Assembly (NCBI GenBank): GCA_963978895.1
Contig: OZ022240.1
Span: 1,935,119-1,999,118 of the forward strand
Length of the DNA stretch: 64,000 bases
Reading direction: 5' to 3'
From: Erpobdella octoculata
Lineage: Eukaryota > Annelida > Clitellata > Hirudinida > Erpobdellidae
The position numbers and the translations under genes are program-made. The notes beneath the pieces were generated by a model. It was not told the origin of the DNA. It saw nothing but the letters and a program-made list of their open reading frames with translations, and made no database searches. The number at the start of each line of letters is the position of its first letter. The stretch's first letter is position 1. Shown piece by piece: positions 11,851 to 32,797 of this stretch.

Positions 11851-12394
11851 TTCTTTGAAAACGCAACTCAATTTTTTTTGGACCGTCTGCAACCAACATG
11901 GAATTGCAATCCAGGAACGAACGGAGTGTGTGAATCAACTCAGTGGCCCGATGAACCTGTTTGGTAAGGTCCTGCACATCAGGGACTTCTAGATTTCTCC
12001 TCTCCTATTTTACTTCTACAAATCTGCCTCTGGGAAAGAAAAAATAATAAAAAACCCAGATAGACAGATAGAAGAGGGTCGGAATACCAAAGAAAACTTA
12101 ACCATGTTCAACTTTTAACTTTATAAATTAACAAAAAAAAATTTAGCTGATTTTTTTGCCCGATTGAAAAAGTTTTAGTTGACGGTTCTGGCCGAATTAA
12201 AGGTTAGAGTTCAAGACGATGGGTTGAGGGCGATGTATCAGTGGCAATGACGGGGTAAGTGTAACCACGTTCTTATTTGTTGTGAGCATTTTGTTTAAAC
12301 TTCTTAGCTTATTCATCATCACTTTTCATTATTGACGTTTTCCTATCCCCCCCCCAAAAAAAATTGCAAACCCCCAGCAAGCACCAGCTCTACA

Positions 12395-12450
12395 GCACTG
12401 CCAGCTGCTAGCGATTACAGCAGTGCCAGCTGCTAGCGATTACAGCAGCT
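12395..12450. repeat. 26-bp tandem duplication
   Basis: Two copies of CAGCTGCTAGCGATTACAGCA plus flanking bases, followed by a partial third copy. Confidence 0.85.
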
Positions 12451-13329
12451 CTACAGCGGCGACACGACAGCAATGTCCACAAAAAACTGTGCAAATGCAA
12501 CAATGATGGAAATTAAAATTCGCGTCATGGACGAAAAACACGCGCCTGCGCTGTTTCGCTCCGAGCTGAAAAAAAAAACGGAAACAGAATCGTTTTTATG
12601 GAAATAAAGGAAAAACATTTAATTGGGAACTCAAAGTGAATTTTTGTGTTTGTACGACTGAAACTTTAAAAAATAATTTATTATAAACAACCATTTGGTA
12701 ATGATTAAAACACTTATTAAATACGCAATTCAATAAAAACAAATTCAATATATGCGAAAAAAATAACAACAACTATTTTCAGCTTGTAAAAGCTCTGGCC
12801 AAAAAATTAAAAAAATATAGTTAAACTTACAAAACCTGAAGTTTTTTATTGTTTTTATGCATAAATTTTTTGTTTTTTTTTTGTAAATGTTTTTCACCTC
12901 AGTAGCAGCACCAGCGTAAAGGAAACTTTAATATTGTTGTCATCTTAGTTGTTTATCTATGATTACTTCAGCCACGTTCGTAACTGTCTCACTTTTGCTT
13001 CACTCTCTCCTCATTTGTTTTACTTTATTTTTTTTACTATTTTTGGCTTTTTGTTTTTCTTTATATTTTTTTCTTTGTTCTTTCCGTTTTTCTTTGTATC
13101 TTTTTTTCTAGAAATTTCCTTCCTATTTTTCTATCTTTGTTCATGCTTTCTTTCTTTTTTATCTCTTCTTTGTATCACAATTCTCACTCAAAAAATTTCC
13201 AGGGCTTCCAACATCCATCGTCAACACACACAACCAGGAGCGCAACAATCCGACGACCAGTACGATTAATCTTTCCGCTTAATTCCATCCGAGAAAATGG
13301 AAAACCTGCTGGCGCAATTGAATAAAAAA

Positions 13330-13670
13330 TTCATGGAGCTAAAAACTCGTGGAGCTAAAATATTTTATGAAGCTAAAACTCCATGGAGCTAAACAATCAT
13401 GGAGCTAAAGATTTATCTAGCTACAAATTCATGGAGCTACAAATTTTGAGCTGAAAATTCATGGAGCTACAAATTCATGGAGTTAAAAATTCATGGAGCT
13501 AAAAATGTATGGAGCTAAAAATTCGTGGAACTAAAAATTTATACAGCTAAACATTCATTGAGCTAAAACTTCATGGAGCTAAAAATTCATGAAGCTAAAC
13601 ATTCATTGAGCTAAAATTTCATGGAGCTAAAAATTCATGGAGCTAAAATTCATGGAGCTAAAAAGTAATG
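13330..13670. repeat. ~16-18-bp minisatellite, about 20 units
   Basis: Units of CATGGAGCTAAAAATT with variation in length and sequence. All units share GAGCTA, part of the restriction-like palindrome AGCT. Confidence 0.9.
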
Positions 13671-15721
13671 GTCTAAAGATTCCTTCAGCTTTTGTTAGCT
13701 CCAAATTTCATACCCGATAAACATCTTCTAATACAAACATCTTTCATAATACATTGGCTATTAATTTTTTAGAAAGTTTGTCTCTACCTTTTTGTCTTAG
13801 TTTTTGTCCTTGGGAAAGTTTGCCGCTAAAAAGTCTTGCCCCGGTTTTTTGCTCCTAGGAAAGTTTGCACCCGGATTTTTCTCTCATCTTTTTTGCCTTG
13901 GGATTTTTGCCTCCGATTTTTTGCCACTGGAAAAGTTTCCTCCCGGTTTTTCACATCGTTTTTTCTTTTTGCTTTTATTTTTTTCGCCAGTTTTCGCCCT
14001 GCTCGTTTTTTCGTTTGTTTTTTAATCTCGATTTTTTGTTCACGGACTAAAAATCAGATCTAAGATAAATTACATTTTGGTTTGTTAAATTTTAGAAACG
14101 AAAAACTAAATTAATTGGCATCCGTTAACGAACGAAAAGCACTTGAGTTCAAAAGTTGAGTTCAAAGACGGGGAATATTAGGGTCAACCAATCGAAACGT
14201 TTTACAAAAAAGTTTTTAATGAAAAAAAATATTCAACAGTTAGTTTTTCTAATTAAATTTAACTCTTCACACTTTGAAGTAATCACTTGATCTAGTCCCC
14301 TTTTTCTTTCTTTCTTCTTCCAAATAATTTCTCGTCTCCAATTCAACAACTCTTCCAGATAATTTTTCGTCTCCATTTCAACAACTCCGCCCCCCCCCCT
14401 CCACCGATTCCCTCCTGTATTTCTCTCCTCTCTCCGTTTCTCCGCTCTAATTCCCCGCTCCAATTCCGACGCCCCTTAACTGCCCGCTCTCTTGAGCCGT
14501 CGTTTTGGCACAAGCGACGTCGTATGAAAGCCATTTTATGGCACCGTCGAGGGGTCTTTGAGTCTTCATTACCGGGCCATGCCGTCCGGGGGTCGCATTA
14601 CGGGTCGATAACATGGCCATCGAGTGGACATTAAGGGTTGCTGACCGTCATCGTTGTCGTGCAAATGTCACTGGGCTGGTTATGATGTTTTTATAATTAT
14701 TTATAGTAAAAGAGAGAAAGAGAAAATAAGAGAAGAGGATGAGAGTGCGTGGCACTCGAAAATTTTTTTCAAGGGGTCACGGACCAAAGGCCGCAGCTCT
14801 AGCTACCCCGTGCAAAGATAAACGCGACCGACCACAGACCCATATCTTCACGCACCTTCACACAGATACAGGCCGACACACGGGGGCACGTACGTCTTCC
14901 TGTTGATTGTTTTCAAGAACACCTGTCTCATAATTTTTTTCCAATTTTCTTCTCTTCTTACGCTCCCATATTTTTTCTTATTTTTTTTTGTGTTTCAACT
15001 TTAATATTTTTTGAATTAGTGTTTGTTTACATTTTTGAAAAAAAAACTAACTTTATTTTTTGAATGCTTTTCTGGTTTTGTATTTGTTTGGTTTTTGCTT
15101 CTTTACATATTCTGGTGATTAATTAGCAAATTATTTTGTTTTTAGAAAAGAATAAAATCTTTCTGAAATAAATTTTTCTGGCAGTGAGTAAACTTGAGAG
15201 AAAAAAAATTTTTTTTTGCAGGTGTCTTTTGAGGCATGGCGAAGCGTGAGGCGGAGAAAGGCGAGACAAGTGGCGAGATACCAGGCGGGATGAGTGGCAT
15301 GGAAGGTGGGGGTGGGGTGGCGAGAGAAAATGTAGGAATATGCGAGTAAAAATAATAATAAAAAATTTATGAACAAACTAATTATCTCGTATTTTATTAA
15401 TATTCATTTTTTAGTTATTATTATATTAATTTATTACATATCTATATATTTCTATTTACGCATAATAATTCACATTTAATTTAAAAAAAACTGTCACAAA
15501 ATTTTTTAATTTAAATGTCATGTGCTCGCTCAGCAAAACTGAAAACCTTTCAAAAGCAGAAAAAAGGAAAATGGAAAAAAACACATTCCTCTTACGAAAT
15601 AGTCAATTTTTTTTCCAATTCTAAAAAGAACCGAAGCGTAATGTCAATTAAAATTTAAGAAGAAAAAAACCGCCTGAAGAACATCGAAAAAAACTTTTCA
15701 ACACTGAAAACATCAGTTTAT

Positions 15722-15800
15722 GCACCGACACACGCACACCAAACACACACACCACACACACGCACACACATACACACACACACACAAAGCCACGCGCATA
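15722..15800. repeat. (CA)n tract
   Basis: Imperfect CACA/CGCA dinucleotide array. Confidence 0.85.
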
Positions 15801-16249
15801 CCTTTAAGGTGTCCTTCTTTGTACCGTCGGTTAGACTGCCAGTGCCTTGCCATAATATCTCTCCGTCGTTTCCTGAAACTTTCGGTTAGTTTTCATTTCA
15901 TTAGCCTAATTATCATTAATATTAATCAGCTAATTTGAATATTATAAATATTAATAGTAATACTAATAATAGCATGTATTGACTGTTTATAGATTTAAAA
16001 TGTGCGTTTGATATACATTCAAAGGTATATCAACTAAATATAAAATAAATTATAATATGTTTTATTATTATTATTATTATAATAACTATTGATTTTATTA
16101 TTATTTATTAGCGTTTGTTATTGTTTCATGCAGTAGTAGCGGATTGCGTGTTGTGGCAAATTTGAGATGTCAAAATTTTAATTCGCCTTTTTCAATTTCG
16201 ATTCCACGCTTTCAAGCCAGCCCATCATTTATCTAGAAAGCTGGAGTCC

Positions 16250-16640
16250 GAATAAATGAATGAATGAATGAACGAGTAATTGAGTTAATGCATTAATGTT
16301 TGAATGGATGCAAGAATGATTGAATTAATGCAATAATAATTGAATTAATGCATGTACTTATGTATGAATGAATGAATTAATTAATTGATGATTGAATTAA
16401 TGCACTTATGAATAAATTAACGATTGAATGAATGAATGCACAAATGATTGATTTAAAGCGTTAATGATTGAATGCACGTATGAATGAATTAATGAATTAA
16501 TGATTGATTGAATGAATGAATGCACAAATGATTGATTTAAAGCGTTAATGATTGAATGCACGTATGAATGAATTAATGAATTAATGATTGAATTAATGCA
16601 TTAATGATTGAATGCATGCAGGAATGATTGAACGAGCTGA
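16250..16640. repeat. Degenerate (AATG)n/(ATTG)n region with longer period
   Basis: Tetranucleotide-derived DNA in which a longer unit of about 80 bp (containing GCACAAATGATTGATTTAAAGCG) is repeated at about 16437 and 16523. Confidence 0.85.
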
Positions 16641-16933
16641 TGAATAGCCAGATCAAAAGAAGGTCACAACGACATATGATGCACAAACGGCAAAATATAT
16701 GAGTTCTATTAATTTAATATTAGGTGTCGCCAGTCCCTTACCAGGACATGCTATTTACCACGAAAATGTTACCATCAATCTCGCATCTACATATAATTTA
16801 TTAATTCTTTTCCTATCTATCTTTCTTTCTCATTCTCTCTGCCCTTCTCTCTCTTCTTTCTCTTTCTCATTTTTGTTTCTTTCCAACTTGTAGCACCATT
16901 CTCTTACCTACTCTGCTTCCCCAAACCAGCCAC

Positions 16934-17062
16934 CACTACAAACACCACCATCACCACCGCCGCCACCACCACCACTACCACCACAACTACCACCACCACT
17001 ACCACCACTACCACCACCACCACTACCACCACAACTACCACCACCATTACCACCACCACTCT
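16934..17062. repeat. (ACC)n microsatellite
   Basis: ACC/CCA repeats with TAC and ACA interruptions. Reverse-strand frames read poly-Val or Gly/Ser and are not genes. Confidence 0.9.
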
Positions 17063-17852
17063 CCATCCTCTTGTGGCCATAAAACAAGCATGAAGACAAA
17101 TTGAATTCCGCTCCAAACAAAGTGCATTGTTTAAATCGAAAAACTCATTCCCGCTCCAATGGCTCCGCTCTCTGTCATGGGGAAGTGGAAAAGCTCGGGG
17201 AGTTCACGAAAAACAGGGAAAAAAGCGAACAGGGTTAAAGCAGGGGTCAACAGAAAAAGAAGGACTACTTACACGAGTTCAAATATTTAGGAACGGGGTC
17301 AAACCGAAGCTGCAGAAGGAGACACCTAGGATGGGGGAGTTCATTTAATTCAATTATAAAGATTGGTTGGAATGATATAATTGTTGAATTTGATGTTAAA
17401 AATAAAGGGAAAGAATTAATCTTGTTTTTGCGTATGTGTGTGTCTGTGTGAATGTAGTTGTTGGTGAGTGCCAGTATTAGAGAGTTTGTACGATCTACGT
17501 GAGAGAGTAGGTTTTTATTTTTATTTTAGTATCAAACATTTGCATAACATTAAATAAACTGGATTTGTTTCAGGCCGAACTCTCACGTTTTTCGTATTTA
17601 AATTAGAGAGAAATTATTTCAAAGTTAAAAAAAAAGAAAACGTTTGAAAGAGTATTTATCGTAAAAAAACAAATAGAATAAAAATTAAAATGGAAAAAAT
17701 GTAAATTAACGAGGAAATGGATTACACTCGTTTGATGATATGTTTCTTCTCTTTTCATAATCATCAGGCGAGATGACCTTTCAATAGGTAAACAGACCAG
17801 GAGATTGATGACTACCCCCTGCTCCATCCTCGCCCCTCAGCCCTCTTTCTCT

Positions 17853-17998
<146 letters not shown>

Positions 17999-18150
17999 CT
18001 CCAAACCGCACCAAACTGCACCACACCGCACAGCACCAAACCACACTACATTGCATCACACCGCACCACACAGCACCATACCGCACCACACCGCACCAAA
18101 CCGCTCCAAACCACACCGTACCAAACCGCCCAAACCGCACCAAACCATCA
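17999..18150. repeat. 5-bp satellite-like array (CCGCA/CCAAA/CCACA)
   Basis: Pentanucleotide units beginning CC with three main variants, adjoining the CT array directly. The six-frame translations are periodic. Confidence 0.88.
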
Positions 18151-19460
18151 ATCGACAAAAATTAGCCCTCGGGTTTTGGACCCACGCAAAAATACTTTTT
18201 TTTTAAGTGAGAATAATGGGTTTTTGTACGTAGATGCATGTAAGGCCAGATGTACATTGTTCTGCATTGTTGCTTATTGTTGAGTATCGATGTGTACTGC
18301 TGCATATTGCTACATATTGCTACGTGTCATTGTGTTACTGTTGACGGGTGGGCCTAAAAATCGACAACTTACATCAATTAATAGCTCATTTGAATGCCAC
18401 AACCTTTCAAGCTATTAAGTGACATGAACTTTCAAACATGTACGTTGGCGTGACCTTTCAATCGCATTAGGCGAAGGGGGGGGTTGAAGCCCTCCCGAAC
18501 ATCCCTCCCTCCCCCACGTACTAAATCTTAGTGGGTCTTATGAACAAATACTTCACATTTTACCTGCGACTATCAACCAGCAATTGAAACTGTGAATAAG
18601 GAAATAATTACAATTCAAATAAAAATTATATGTTATATATTAGCCCACGTCTGTGTAAGACGTTTTTTCGTGACGATTTGCTATCTTTGGTAAATTAATT
18701 TATATATAATAATATTAAATAATAATATAAATAATTTTTTCTATATAAATTTAAGTTATATATTTTTTAATGTATTTAAATATTAAAAGTTGTTTTGCAA
18801 TTGCACACTGTCAGCCTTGAAGATAAAAAAAAGTGGCGCTACAATCGAAAAATAATAAATAATGAAATTTAAAAAAATCCGTCATTTTTGACGGGCTATC
18901 TCTAGTACAATAATAATATCTAAACATATCTTAAAGATATATTAAAAAAATTTTAGCATAAAAATTTAGCACGTTTTTCTGTACAAAAAAAACACTTTTT
19001 TTTATTGCCGAAGATAAAATTGAAACCTGCTGGCGGAATATCGCCATTTTGAAAAATCGTTTGTCGAATTCCAGCGGACCACCATAGATGCAGATTAGAA
19101 AACCAGACACAATAATATTCTTATTTTTTTTTTACTTTTACTTTTTATTTATATTTTATTATTATAATTACTATTATTAGACTAGTAAAAGCTTCTGGAA
19201 TACAGCTGCTTAGCTGAACAAGAATGCCTCTGTGAACACAAAGTCGTACAAGAACATGAGATTCTTACGGGGGTACTGGTCCCGTCCGTTACGGCCCGTC
19301 CACGGCACCCCAGCATTTAAAAAAAATGTTTAATTGCCAATGAAATGAAAGAGAGCTGGAAAGATGATGGAAAGGAGAGCTAGGGCTGGCTAGATGGAAA
19401 GGTGTTGAAATAGTGGAAGCAAGAACGAGAGGTTAAGAGAAGAGAACCGGAAAAGTAGTA

Positions 19461-19500
19461 GGGTTGGGGAGGGTAGCGGGGGAGGGTAGCGGGGGAGGGT
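19461..19500 (+). other. G-quadruplex-forming motif
   Basis: Six or more runs of three to five guanines separated by one to three bases (GGGTTGGGGAGGGTAGCGGG, then the unit again). It meets the usual G3 loop pattern several times over. Confidence 0.7.
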
Positions 19501-19762
19501 CCGTCGAGCGTTCAACGCAATAACAACGCCCGTGTATGCGTAACGTCCCGAGAGGGAGAGAAAACGGACGAAGGGGGGTAAAAGTTGTATTACGCATGCC
19601 CGCTATTGGTGGCGGGTGGTGCTCATAATGCTATGGAAATTGATTGCGTTTTTGGGAACGCTTTTGTTGTAGTTGGCATTGTTACTGGAGCTCTCTTGTA
19701 CTTGTTGTTCACGACGAAGCTAATATCTGTGCGCTTTCTGTTGTTTGTATATTTTTTGTTGC

Positions 19763-19828
19763 GTTTGTTGTAGTTGTCATGCGTTGTAGTTGTCCTGAGT
19801 TGTAGTTGTCCTGAGTTGTAGTTGTCCT
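19763..19828. repeat. 17-bp tandem repeat
   Basis: Four units of GTTGTAGTTGTCCTGA with one variant unit (TCATGC). Confidence 0.88.
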
Positions 19829-21057
19829 GCCAGGTATTATTGTTTCCGCTGGTATGAAACCATTTCCACGAGGTGCGGTGTCATCGTACAAGAAGAATGG
19901 AATAATCCTAAAAAAAAAGAAGAGAATAAACGAAATTTCAGATCGTAAAAGCCTGAAATAGAAACAGATTGCTTTCAATCCACAACGAGGGCTGGCAGGA
20001 TGGAGAGACGGAGACGGGAGGGGAAACGAACGGATGAACGTGAATGAGTGGACACCCACCCACCCCCCACTTCTCTCCCTCTTCGGGACAAACTGACGGA
20101 CGAACGGGTTGACGGACGGCCGCTCCGGCGCAGGGGTTTTTGATGCGTTGATAAATATGAAAATCAACCGACGTAAAGATTAGTATGCAAATCAGTATGT
20201 AGATTTGTTTTGACGACGGAAAAGAGAGGAGATGGTTATGAACTTGCGAAGATAATGATGAGGATGCTTCTATCGGGATGTTTATATCTCATTTTTAAGC
20301 GATTTTTTTACCGATGACTGCCTACGTTTCAGTATCTGTTATCAATCTGGACGAATAAGTATACGTTCTTGCATGAATAAACTAGGTGGCTCTAAATACT
20401 AAAAAAAATTTTAGTAAATCCATTTTCAACTTTCAAATCAATGTCAAATGTCAAACATATGTACTAATTTATTTCAAACAACAATTACACTACTGAACAC
20501 AGAGACTGAATAGCTGAATATTCGACCAATCCAGGCAGCGACTGTCTCCTGAATTCGTCGATCAACTCGCGCTACCTTTGGAATGACTGGAAATTTTAGA
20601 CTGTTTTTTTTTTTAAATAATTTTTTCATCATTTTCTACAAGAAATAACACTAATCATGACTGCATCGTATCCAGCGATTAAAAGAAATGGATTCAAAAT
20701 TTTAAAATAAAATAAATAACGGGGGTAAAGAGCGGTGTGATTGGTGGGAAGTGAGGAGCTCAAGTCGAACGTACAAAATGTCGCTGGTTAAGCATGGATT
20801 AGGGTGTCAAGTGCTTAGATAGAATACCACTGTTGGTTCTGTTTGCCCAAATGTTTCATATTTAATAAAACCATACTTCGGTTAGTAGTTAGTAGGCTAA
20901 GCGTTTTAATCTTAAACTGGCAAAACACCCTTAAAATCCTCACCTACTCTTATATTCGGTCGAGGGCTTGCCCATAGCTACTAGGTTTTCTTATATTATT
21001 TTTTTTAGCTAAACAGTGTAGCTAAAAACACGGAGGGGGTCACAGTGGTGTACAGGT

Positions 21058-21127
21058 GTAGTGCGGGAGTGCAGTGCAGGAGTGCAGTGCAGGAGTGCAG
21101 TGCAGGAGTGCAGTGCAGAAGTGCAGA
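21058..21127. repeat. 13-bp tandem repeat
   Basis: About five units of GCAGTGCAGGAGT about 160 bp downstream of the neuropeptide-like ORF's stop codon (the ORF is on the minus strand). Confidence 0.88.
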
Positions 21128-21286
21128 TGCATCAAATTTGCAGCGCAGCAACTTTGACTTTTGAAACAAACAGCAACACGCGGCTATTCAAACAAACAAA
21201 AAACATTTTAAATTAATACAGATACGACTTCATTCAGTCAACTTTAGTCGTAGCAAAACTAAGTGTTAGATAAAAACAAAACTTAA

Positions 21287-21721
21287 TCAATTTTTAGCGT
21301 CTTGAGATGATGACGCTGCACTCCTGTAACGATCAGTAAAGATCTGTCGTCGCGTTCCGAGCAGCAGAGGATTGAGCAGCCGGCCACTGCCACGGGAGGA
21401 GAGATCCAGTCTAAGCGAGGACCTTTTCCGACCGAACAGCATGTGGTTGACATTCGGATGTAAACTCCTTTTCTCCTCCTTGATGTTGATCTCCGAACCG
21501 GGTACCCCCACCTCCTGTCGCCGAAGATCAACAACGTCTGTGACACTTCTTGGGCCGTCGAGCGGAACCTCGGGGGCGGCGGCGGCGTGGTGGAGGCATC
21601 GTGGATCGAAGCAGAGAGGGTCGCTTTTCGACTGCTCCAGAGATGAAGGAAGAACGCAGAACAAGATAAGAGCAATAGTGGAGAAAAATATCAAGCGATC
21701 TCCTCTCAAAATTCTGAACAT
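21287..21721 (-). CDS. Candidate neuropeptide precursor with one amidated peptide
   Basis: A complete 144-residue ORF with a true ATG in an A-rich context. Residues 1-30 form a typical signal peptide: a basic start, then a hydrophobic core around 10-27. Residues 84-85 are KR. Residues 86-96 are SLHPNVNHMLF, followed by G97 and RKR (98-100): convertase sites on both sides and a glycine amide donor, predicting SLHPNVNHMLF-amide. A second stretch, LLNPLLLG then TRR (115-125), has a similar end and may be a diverged second peptide. A dibasic RR lies at 67-68 and a close Cys pair (C37, C42) near the N-terminus. Codon use is GC-richer than the surroundings. I recognise no known peptide family; the -MLF-amide end only loosely recalls SxLxF-amide peptides. 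Chance is possible, but the ordered signal peptide, KR, Gly and RKR argue against it. Confidence 0.65.
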   Translation of the reverse strand: MFRILRGDRLIFFSTIALILFCVLPSSLEQSKSDPLCFDPRCLHHAAAAPEVPLDGPRSVTDVVDLRRQEVGVPGSEINIKEEKRSLHPNVNHMLFGRKRSSLRLDLSSRGSGRLLNPLLLGTRRQIFTDRYRSAASSSQDAKN

Positions 21722-21793
21722 TTTTTTTTTAAATTTTATATTTCTGTTCTCTTCTCTCTGAGTCTTCTTCGTCCGGGGATTTTCAATTCTTTG

Positions 21794-21800
21794 TTTATAT
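21794..21800 (-). promoter_or_regulatory. TATA-like box upstream of neuropeptide ORF
   Basis: The reverse strand reads CATATAAACA, about 75 bp before the ATG at 21721. This suits a short 5' leader, but A/T-rich background makes chance matches common. Confidence 0.3.
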
Positions 21801-22280
21801 GCTGGAAAAGAAGTTTAAATGTCAGAAATTAATTCTTCACAAGTGAAGCTGGAAAGAGAAGAAGTCGAATTTCAATCAGGGAAGGAACAGTTGGTTTTAT
21901 ACGCACTCGGTTGGTTTTATACGCACTCGGACGGTAAAATGTGTGAAACTCATCCTCCCGGAAATGATACTACTTCCGCTTTCTAGAACTTCCTGCGAGG
22001 TTCTCAAGTTGAAAAAAAATTAAAAAAACTTTTTTTTTTGGTTTGCGGTTTTGTTGTTCGTTTTGCAAACGTTTTACGGTTCTTTGTTTTGTTGTTCGTT
22101 TTTCGAACGTTTTGTTTAAAGAAAAACAGATTGCTATTTTCATTTTTTAAAGAAACATTTCCGTTAGTCAGTTTTATTAAATTTAAAGCTCGAACAAGAC
22201 AGTTTCAGTTCGAAGTAGAAGCAAAAAATATATAAAAAATTGTATCGTGAAGCTCATACCCCGATCACGTGCTAATAAAA

Positions 22281-22398
<118 letters not shown>

Positions 22399-22953
22399 TA
22401 ATTAAACAAATCAGAAATAATTTTGAAAAAAAAATTTTAAATCGAAAAATGAAAAACTCAAAAAAAAAACAGTTAGTAGAAACAAAATTGCAAAACGCCT
22501 GTCGAATAAAACAATTAAAAAAAAACTAAAAAAAATATATATATCTTTGTAAATGAAAATATTACATATAAAACCACCGTTAGAGCAGACTTTGGTCATT
22601 GTATATTCGAGAGAGTAGAAGAAAACACTAAGAAATAATTTCAAAATACAAAAAAAAACAAAAGAAACAAATCAAAATATTGCTGCAAGAACGAGAAAAA
22701 CAGCAGCAAAACGTCCGCTGGAGAATGGAAAAAAAACTGCCGCGCAAAAAGAGTTTTTCGCTTTTCCACCAGTCCAGCTGGTTGGTTTTTGCATAAAAAC
22801 GTGTAAAAATGTAGAAAAATATATCCTGCCGTCATCATCATCATCATCATGCTCTTTTTTAATTAATTAAAATATAATTTATGTTAATTATAAATTTTTG
22901 ACTAGCTCGCTAATTGCGTTGAAAATGCTTTAAAAATTATATTATATTTGCTA

Positions 22954-22959
22954 TTTATT
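22954..22959 (-). terminator. Poly(A) signal of ETS gene
   Basis: The reverse strand reads AATAAA about 80 bp past the stop codon at 23040, a normal spacing for a short 3' UTR. Confidence 0.5.
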
Positions 22960-23039
22960 GCACTGTTGTTGATAACTTTTCGCGCCTTCGTGCAGCAGCG
23001 CACCCTGGAAAACTTTCGACCAATCAGAGACTCGTTTCG

Positions 23040-31065
<8,026 letters not shown>

Positions 31066-31424
31066 CTGAAATTTTAATAAAAAAAATAAGATTCGTTAAA
31101 TGAGCTCAAATAAAGAGCATATTATATAATGTTATAAATCTATTTTTATGTTCTGTTATTTTACAGTTTACGATACATCTTTGTTATAATATTATATTAT
31201 AATGTATTTATGTTATTTATTACATTAAATAATTTTTTTAAAATTTAATTTCACTCTAGCCGAGCGAAATATTAAGATTTTTTCCAGTTAAGCGTCCCAG
31301 CGCAGTAAAGGCCACTTTAACTTTAACTAACCCGTAATGAGATGCAGATCGCTTTTCAGTGCACAATGATAAGTCGAATAAAAATGAAGATAATAATAGA
31401 AATAAAAAAAAATTAAAAAAAATT

Positions 31425-31465
31425 ATAATAATAATAATAATAATAACAATAACAATAACAATAAC

Positions 31466-31496
<31 letters not shown>

Positions 31497-31676
31497 TTAG
31501 ATTTTAATATAACTAACTTATTATTTTAATCAAAATTTGAATTAAATTCAAGTGAGTATATTCAAATTAGGACCTCATCATGGTGCAAGTTCTTCTCATC
31601 CTATATTATTATATTGGCTGTTATTAAATATGAATTTATAACAAATGTTATCTAATATAATAACCATCTGATCGTG

Positions 31677-31742
<66 letters not shown>

Positions 31743-31751
31743 TTATTATTA

Positions 31752-31833
<82 letters not shown>

Positions 31834-31834
31834 C
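31425..31834. repeat. (AAT)/(AAC) and (ATT)n tracts
   Basis: An AAT/AAC tract at 31425-31495 and a long ATT array at 31678-31834 with two TTT interruptions, separated by ordinary DNA. Confidence 0.9.
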
Positions 31835-32210
31835 ATTATTAATATAATTAGTATCATAGCTATTATTTATAGTAATTTAATCATTAATCGCACGTAATTT
31901 CTGGCCAGGGAGATAGAAGTAGAAATTTTCAAATGAAATCCTCCCATGCCATTCAAGATGGAGAGGACAAATTATCTGCTTCAGCTGAATTTTATAGCGT
32001 TCAATAATTGTGTTTTAATTAGAATTACAGCATGTAATGTTTTTAATTTATTTAAAAAAAAAACATTTAAGATGTCATTTAGTGATGATGCTCTCAGACA
32101 TCGGGTCTTGCTGACATAGTTTTGATGCTGACAGTGTCAAATTTGTTGTAAATAAACGTTGCGCCACACTTTTGTAGCATTTTAAAGCTGCATTTCTTTC
32201 GGGGTTCTTT

Positions 32211-32261
32211 TCCCCGGGCCCTCTTGTAATGTCAGTCCCCCGGGCCCTCTTGTAATGTCAG
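32211..32261. repeat. 26-bp tandem duplication
   Basis: Two copies of CCCCGGGCCCTCTTGTAATG plus TCAG. Confidence 0.9.
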
Positions 32262-32545
32262 TTTCCCGTCCCCTGTCCTGTCAGCCTCCTCCCACCCGTA
32301 CTGTGTGTTTTCTAGATGCGTCGCAGATGCTGGTTATGTGTAATTTTCCTGATGACGATACACCTGTCGGCGACGTAAAGCAGCTGATAATGATAAAGAT
32401 TTGAAGGTCAGAGGTTGTCGTACTTTTACTCAGAAGTTTGTCGTAACTGAAGTGACCATTACTACCGCCGCCACACAATACTGATTGATTGATAGTGAAC
32501 TAGGTTAGCGGTTATTAGCAAGTTGATTGAATCACTGAATGAATA

Positions 32546-32797
<252 letters not shown>

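Noticed and set aside
11913..11962. Possible internal exon on the plus strand (CAATCCAG acceptor, TTTGGTAAGG donor)
   Set aside because: Only about 50 bp, no adjacent exon found, and no recognisable protein.
19585..19773. Hydrophobic 62-residue frame resembling a membrane protein
   Set aside because: No ATG at the start, ends in a tandem repeat, and has no splice or homology support.
19709..20167. 152-residue reverse-strand frame
   Set aside because: Starts at TTG, ends in a 17-bp repeat, and its composition is incoherent.
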